A stretch of DNA of 64,000 bases from Novosphingobium sp. RL4 (lineage in GTDB: Bacteria > Pseudomonadota > Alphaproteobacteria > Sphingomonadales > Sphingomonadaceae). Of the stretch, positions 60,618 to 64,000 are shown piece after piece (the first letter of the stretch is position 1; every line of letters starts with the position of its first letter). Below the pieces are notes generated by a model that searched no databases, was not told where the DNA came from, and saw nothing but the letters and a program-made list of their open reading frames with translations. The DNA lies in assembly GCF_035658495.1 (NCBI RefSeq), contig NZ_CP141944.1, positions 770,001 to 834,000 on the forward strand. The letters run 5' to 3'. The position numbers and the translations under genes are program-made.

Positions 60618-61982
60618 TCAGGCGGCCCGGGCCAGCGCGGGCTTGCTGAGCAGCGCCAGCAGCGAGATGCGGTTGAAGAACCACATGCGCTGCAATTCCA
60701 GATCGCTGTATTTCCGCAAGGTGTTGGCGAAAGTATAGGGCGTATACCAGACGTTGTGGTCGGGGTGGACGCCTTCGAGGAAGGTTTCAGTTTCCGCCAC
60801 ATAGTCGAAATGGCGGGCGCGGCACTGGAAGGCGTCGGGAACGGAGATCAGGAACAGCCCGGCGTCGACCGACTGGATCTGCGCCAGGAACCCGGCGACA
60901 TCGGGGACATGCTCCATCACTTCGGGAACCAGCACGACGTCGTAGCTGCCCGTCACTTGCGAGAAATCCGTGAACAGCGCGCCTTTCACGAAAGGGCGAA
61001 GCTGTTCGAGAGCCTCTCCGTGAGGGTCGATCCCGTCAAGCTGCGCGCAGTGCGCTTCCAGCCGGACGTGAAGCGAGGTCTGCGGATCGGTGATCGGCCA
61101 GTCCGCGCAGCCGACATGAAGCACGCGCTGACCGGCGAGCAGGCTGGCGAAGACATCCATCCGGCCGAGCGAGGCCAGTTCCGCGCCGACCGGCACGCGC
61201 TGGAGGAAATAGGGCGCATGAATCCGTTCGAGCGGCGAGGCTTTCTCCGAAGGCGCGGTAGCCTCCACTTTCTGCGGATCGGGAGATGTGGCCGGGGCGG
61301 GGGCATGAGGGGACGAGGATCTGGAGGAGGCCTGGGCAAGTGCCGCCACATCGGCCTTGTGCATGTCCTCGTAGCTGCGCAGCGTCGAACCCCAGAGCTG
61401 GTGGGCATAGACCGGATCGCTGCCGCCATAAGTCAATCCGGTGAAGTGGCGCGGTATGAAGTAGTGGCTTGGATAGATGCGCAGCGGCGTATAGGCGAAC
61501 TTGCGATAGCAGTCGGTCAGGCGCTGCGGCCCCACGGTCTTCCACGCCATGTCGCCGATGACGGAGGGGCTGGCGGCGATGTCCTCCACGATCTGCCTGA
61601 CGAAGTGATTGCCCGGCGTGCAGCCGAAGTATCCGGCGGCGATGAGGCCGGGGCGCGCGATCTCGCTTTCCCAGCAGGCGAAGGCTTCGCAGGCGAGCAG
61701 TTCGTCGCCCAGGGGGCGGGTGCAGATGCTGTCCGCATCGAAGACGACACCGCCATGTTCGAGGAGGATTTCCCAGCGCATCATGTCGGCAACGCCGTTT
61801 AGTTCGCGCGGGCGCATCTGCGCGATGTGCCGGGCATTGATCCAGTCGCGGCCGTCCAGTTCGGCATTGCCCCAGAGGCGAAACTCCCAGTCCGGATGGG
61901 CCTGGCGCCATGTGGCGATGCAGTTGTCCGGCCGGCGGCTCTCGTCACCGACCCAGATGAAGTGGAAGCACTTTGGAATCAT
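60618..61982 (-). CDS. Glycosyltransferase-methyltransferase fusion protein
   Basis: The 454-residue protein has two domains. The N-terminal one (about residues 1-200) is GT32-like: IPKCFHFIWVGDESRRPDNC, ELNGVADMMRWEILLEHGGV and the metal-binding DxD in VVFDADSICTRPLG (about residue 81). A Ser/Pro/Ala-rich linker (about 215-250) leads to a class I SAM methyltransferase domain with motif I VLHVGCADWPITD (about residue 289) and DVVLVPEVMEHVPDVAG. It ends 15 bases from the convergent fliA. Flagellin or surface glycan modification is a possible role, by position only. Confidence 0.82.
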   Translation of the reverse strand: MIPKCFHFIWVGDESRRPDNCIATWRQAHPDWEFRLWGNAELDGRDWINARHIAQMRPRELNGVADMMRWEILLEHGGVVFDADSICTRPLGDELLACEAFACWESEIARPGLIAAGYFGCTPGNHFVRQIVEDIAASPSVIGDMAWKTVGPQRLTDCYRKFAYTPLRIYPSHYFIPRHFTGLTYGGSDPVYAHQLWGSTLRSYEDMHKADVAALAQASSRSSSPHAPAPATSPDPQKVEATAPSEKASPLERIHAPYFLQRVPVGAELASLGRMDVFASLLAGQRVLHVGCADWPITDPQTSLHVRLEAHCAQLDGIDPHGEALEQLRPFVKGALFTDFSQVTGSYDVVLVPEVMEHVPDVAGFLAQIQSVDAGLFLISVPDAFQCRARHFDYVAETETFLEGVHPDHNVWYTPYTFANTLRKYSDLELQRMWFFNRISLLALLSKPALARAA

Positions 61983-62291
61983 GGCACGGTTCCCGGCGCT
62001 GGAAGGACTTTTCCTTGCCAGGAGCTAAACCGTCAGGGTGTATCAAGTCCGAAGCGGGGCCAGGGGATTGCCCTTAGCTGCCACAGTTTCCGGCGGGCGC
62101 GAGCGGTGTCTGGGCCCGCCCGGGGGTGCGGGCGGGCCCATCCCCCACCGACTTGCCCCCATCGCGTGCACTGGCCGTATCGCCGGCCGCATGGCCTCCG
62201 CGATCGGGGCAGGTGGAACTTTGAGCCGGAGCGGCACATGAATTGCGGAACAATGCGCCGCTCCGGGCGGGTGACCTCTGGGGGTTTGAGG
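61983..62291. other. 309-base stretch between two minus-strand genes
   Basis: No gene is seen. It holds one strong GC hairpin at 62111-62140. The rest would be the leader of the fusion gene and the tail of the TonB-like gene. Confidence 0.4.
62111..62140. terminator. GC-rich hairpin downstream of the TonB-like gene
   Basis: TGGGCCCGCCC pairs with GGGCGGGCCCA (11 bp, 8-base loop). No T-run follows on either strand, so it may be an mRNA end-stabiliser or Rho-type site rather than an intrinsic terminator. Confidence 0.5.
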
Positions 62292-62975
62292 TCAGTCCCG
62301 CGGGATGATCCAGCGGATCGTCCCCAGGTAGCTGCCGGCGACCGACTGACCGTCGGCATTGGTCGCAGGGTCGAACCGGGCGCGCCTGCTCACGAACTTG
62401 CAGGTGGCCTCGTCGAGCCCGGCATAGCCGCTTGACGTGACGACGGCGCATTGGCTGACCCGCCCGCGCGCATCGACGTCCAGCCGGAAGCGCACGCTGC
62501 CCTGATGTTCGGCGCGCAGTTCGGCCGTGGGGTAGTCCTGTGTGGTGACCCAGCCCGAGGCATCGTTCCTGGGAAGTGCCCCCCGAGGCTGGAAAAGCGC
62601 CGGGGTTTCGGTGGGCGTGGGTAGTGCGACCGCGATTTTCTCTCTGGAATCGAAGCTGGTCGGCACGGCAGTGGGTAACGTGGTTGCGACTGGAAGGGGC
62701 TCGTTCGTAGGCAGAGGAAGGCGGGGTATCGGCGCCGTCAGCATCGGCTGATCGACTTGCTGATCGGGAACGGTCTTCGGTTCGGGAGGCGGGGGAACGG
62801 GAAGCGGTTCGAGCTTGATCTGCGTGGCTTCCGGCCGCTTGGGTGGATCGCTCTTGAACATGGTCACGGCAAAGCCATTGACCAGCGCAAGCACGAGGCC
62901 GCCCTGGATAAGTGCGACGATACCCCCGGTGAGGGCTTTCTGGTTACCGTTGGAATTCCGATCAGTGTAGGACAT
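62292..62975 (-). CDS. TonB family energy transducer
   Basis: TonB proteins transmit the proton-motive force to outer-membrane receptors. The 227-residue protein has one N-terminal helix (GGIVALIQGGLVLALVNGFA, about residues 17-36), a Pro-rich periplasmic stretch (LPVPPPPEPKTVPDQQ) and a C-terminal domain with YPTAELRAEHQGSVRFRLDV and SGYAGLDEATCKFVSRRARF (TonB-C pattern). ATG 62975 has GAGAGG upstream; longer starts at 62990 and 63035 are less likely. No exbB/exbD lies beside it. Confidence 0.87.
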   Translation of the reverse strand: MSYTDRNSNGNQKALTGGIVALIQGGLVLALVNGFAVTMFKSDPPKRPEATQIKLEPLPVPPPPEPKTVPDQQVDQPMLTAPIPRLPLPTNEPLPVATTLPTAVPTSFDSREKIAVALPTPTETPALFQPRGALPRNDASGWVTTQDYPTAELRAEHQGSVRFRLDVDARGRVSQCAVVTSSGYAGLDEATCKFVSRRARFDPATNADGQSVAGSYLGTIRWIIPRD

Positions 62976-63002
62976 CGGCATCCTCTCCATGGTGCCCGTA
63001 TC

Positions 63003-63020
63003 CTTGCGACTGGTCGCAAG
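63003..63020. promoter_or_regulatory. Perfect dyad in the TonB-like gene leader
   Basis: CTTGCGAC-TG-GTCGCAAG, with 8-bp arms, lies 28 bases upstream of the start codon. It could be an operator for a dimeric repressor or an mRNA hairpin. An iron-responsive regulator is a reasonable guess for a TonB gene but is not shown. Confidence 0.45.
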
Positions 63021-63066
63021 CCCGGCGCACTTCATGGAAAAGAAACTATCACGAATCGGTGTAATT

Positions 63067-63089
63067 CAAATAGAATTATACTAAGCAGA
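63067..63089 (-). promoter_or_regulatory. Possible promoter region of the TonB-like gene
   Basis: On the minus strand a TATAAT sequence (around 63075-63080) lies in a locally AT-rich stretch between rpoN and the TonB-like gene. The -35 match is poor, so this is tentative. Confidence 0.3.
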
Positions 63090-63134
63090 ACAAGCATTTA
63101 ATGTTGCATTGCTGATTATCGCCGTGCTTACTTT

Positions 63135-64000
63135 CTATCGCACTGCAGCAATAGCCTTCTGCCGTCGGCGCTGGACCGAACTGCCAAGGCCGATGGCTTC
63201 GCGGTACTTGGCCACGGTGCGGCGCGCCAGTTCGAAGCCTTTGCCCTTGAGGAGGTCCACCAGGGTGTCGTCCGAAAGGATGGCCTTGGGGTCTTCCGCA
63301 TCGATCAATTGCCGGATCGCCGCCTTCACCGCTTCCGCCGAGGCGCCTTCGCCGCTTGCCGCTGCGACGCCGGAGGTGAAGAAGAACTTCATCTCGTAAG
63401 TGCCGCGCGGGCAGTTCAGATACTTGTTGGAGGTAACGCGGCTCACGGTCGATTCGTGCATGCCGATGGCCTCGGCCACGGTGCGCAGCGTCAGCGGCTT
63501 GAGCTGCGAGATGCCGTGCCGGAAGAAACCGGCCTGCTGCTTCACCAGTTCGCTGGCGACCTTGAGGATCGTCTTTTGCCGCTGGTCCAGCGCCTTGATG
63601 AGCCAGTTGGCATCGGCAAGCTTTTCCGAGAGCCACGCCCGCGAATTCCGGTCGGAGCAGTCGCTCCTGAGTTCGACATAGTAGCTTCGGTTGACGATCA
63701 GGCGGGGCAGGCTGTCCTGGTTGACCGCCACGTCCCAGCCGCCGTCGGCGCGGGGCGTGACGAGGATGTCCGGCGTGACCGCCGCGCTCGGCTCCCCCCC
63801 GAACCGCAGGCCCGGCTTGGGATCGTAGCCGCGCAGTTCCGACAGCATGTCGGCGAAATCCTCGTCGTCCACGCCGCACATCCGCTTGAGCCGGGCAAGC
63901 TCGCCGCGGGCCAGCAGATCGAGATTGTCGATGAGGCGGGCCATCATCGGATCGTGGCGATCCGCCTCCCTGGCCTGGAGTGCGATGCATTCCGAAAGCG
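63135..64000 (-). CDS. rpoN: RNA polymerase sigma-54 factor RpoN, 5' part outside the window
   Basis: RpoN directs transcription from -24/-12 promoters with enhancer-binding activators. The visible C-terminal 288 residues include LSECIALQAREADRHDPMMA, the core-binding and HTH regions (LKPLTLRTVAEAIGMHESTV, SRVTSNKYLNCPRGTYEMKF, FFTSG) and the RpoN box ARRTVAKYREA near the end. The gene runs off the right edge, so the N-terminal activator-interacting region is not seen. Consensus sigma-54 promoters 7-10 kb away control flagellar genes, consistent with a shared regulon. Confidence 0.95.
   Translation of the reverse strand, partial: LSECIALQAREADRHDPMMARLIDNLDLLARGELARLKRMCGVDDEDFADMLSELRGYDPKPGLRFGGEPSAAVTPDILVTPRADGGWDVAVNQDSLPRLIVNRSYYVELRSDCSDRNSRAWLSEKLADANWLIKALDQRQKTILKVASELVKQQAGFFRHGISQLKPLTLRTVAEAIGMHESTVSRVTSNKYLNCPRGTYEMKFFFTSGVAAASGEGASAEAVKAAIRQLIDAEDPKAILSDDTLVDLLKGKGFELARRTVAKYREAIGLGSSVQRRRQKAIAAVR

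Overview
The window is GC-rich, densely coded bacterial chromosome. Gene content and order (coxB-coxA-ctaB-coxF-ctaG-coxC-surf1; dciA-dsb-dsb-smc facing mutY; bamB behind a YfgM-like gene; moaADE next to folB; many alanine-rich proteins) point to an alphaproteobacterium of the sphingomonad group (Novosphingobium/Sphingomonas-like). This placement is inferred from gene order and protein character, not from a search. No rRNA, tRNA, CRISPR array, prophage or intact insertion sequence was seen.

Region 1 (1-12.1 kb): the 5' part of pyrE on the minus strand, then a divergent aa3-type cytochrome c oxidase cluster with its assembly factors (ctaB, a CoxF-like microprotein, ctaG/cox11, surf1). Threonine synthase, a class I methyltransferase, folB, a small unrecognised protein and the molybdopterin genes moaA-moaD-moaE follow. 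Region 2 (12.1-35 kb) is housekeeping and accessory: rplU-rpmA, a tandem pair of related GNAT acetyltransferases, a YgfZ-type protein, a LysR/pirin/nitroreductase group, HPP and RarD membrane proteins, an astD-type dehydrogenase, SelO, a hydrolase, a glycosyltransferase, YfgM-like/BamB, an ICMT-like membrane methyltransferase, gshA, rsmE and ubiA. Region 3 (35-44.2 kb): smc, two DsbA-like thiol oxidoreductases and a DciA/DUF721 protein on the minus strand, divergent from mutY, a serine hydrolase and nudC.

Region 4 (44.2-60.6 kb) is a flagellar locus. On the minus strand flgB-C-D-E-F-G-H-I-J-K-L-motA-motB forms one long operon, with 1-4 nt overlaps at five of its junctions. A sigma-54 promoter matching the consensus lies just before flgB. 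Divergently on the plus strand lie a MotA/PomA-like gene, a small ExbD/MotB-like gene without a peptidoglycan-binding domain, flgA, flgM, flgN, a lytic transglycosylase, flhA and fliA. Two tandem sigma-54 promoters precede transglycosylase-flhA-fliA. The rpoN gene itself is at the right edge of the window, so regulator and targets are neighbours. Several flagellar parts are reduced: FlgD is 104 aa, FlgE is 270 aa, FlgH has no lipobox cysteine and FlgJ has no muramidase domain. The operon ends in a 180-bp element with perfect 31-bp terminal inverted repeats, one end of which supplies the last base of the motB stop codon.

Region 5 (60.6-64 kb): a glycosyltransferase-methyltransferase fusion, a TonB-family protein with a perfect dyad in its leader, and the 3' two-thirds or so of rpoN. 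The points most worth a second look are the non-canonical stator-like pair beside flgA, the MITE-like element, the sigma-54 promoter set and the glycosyltransferase-methyltransferase fusion.
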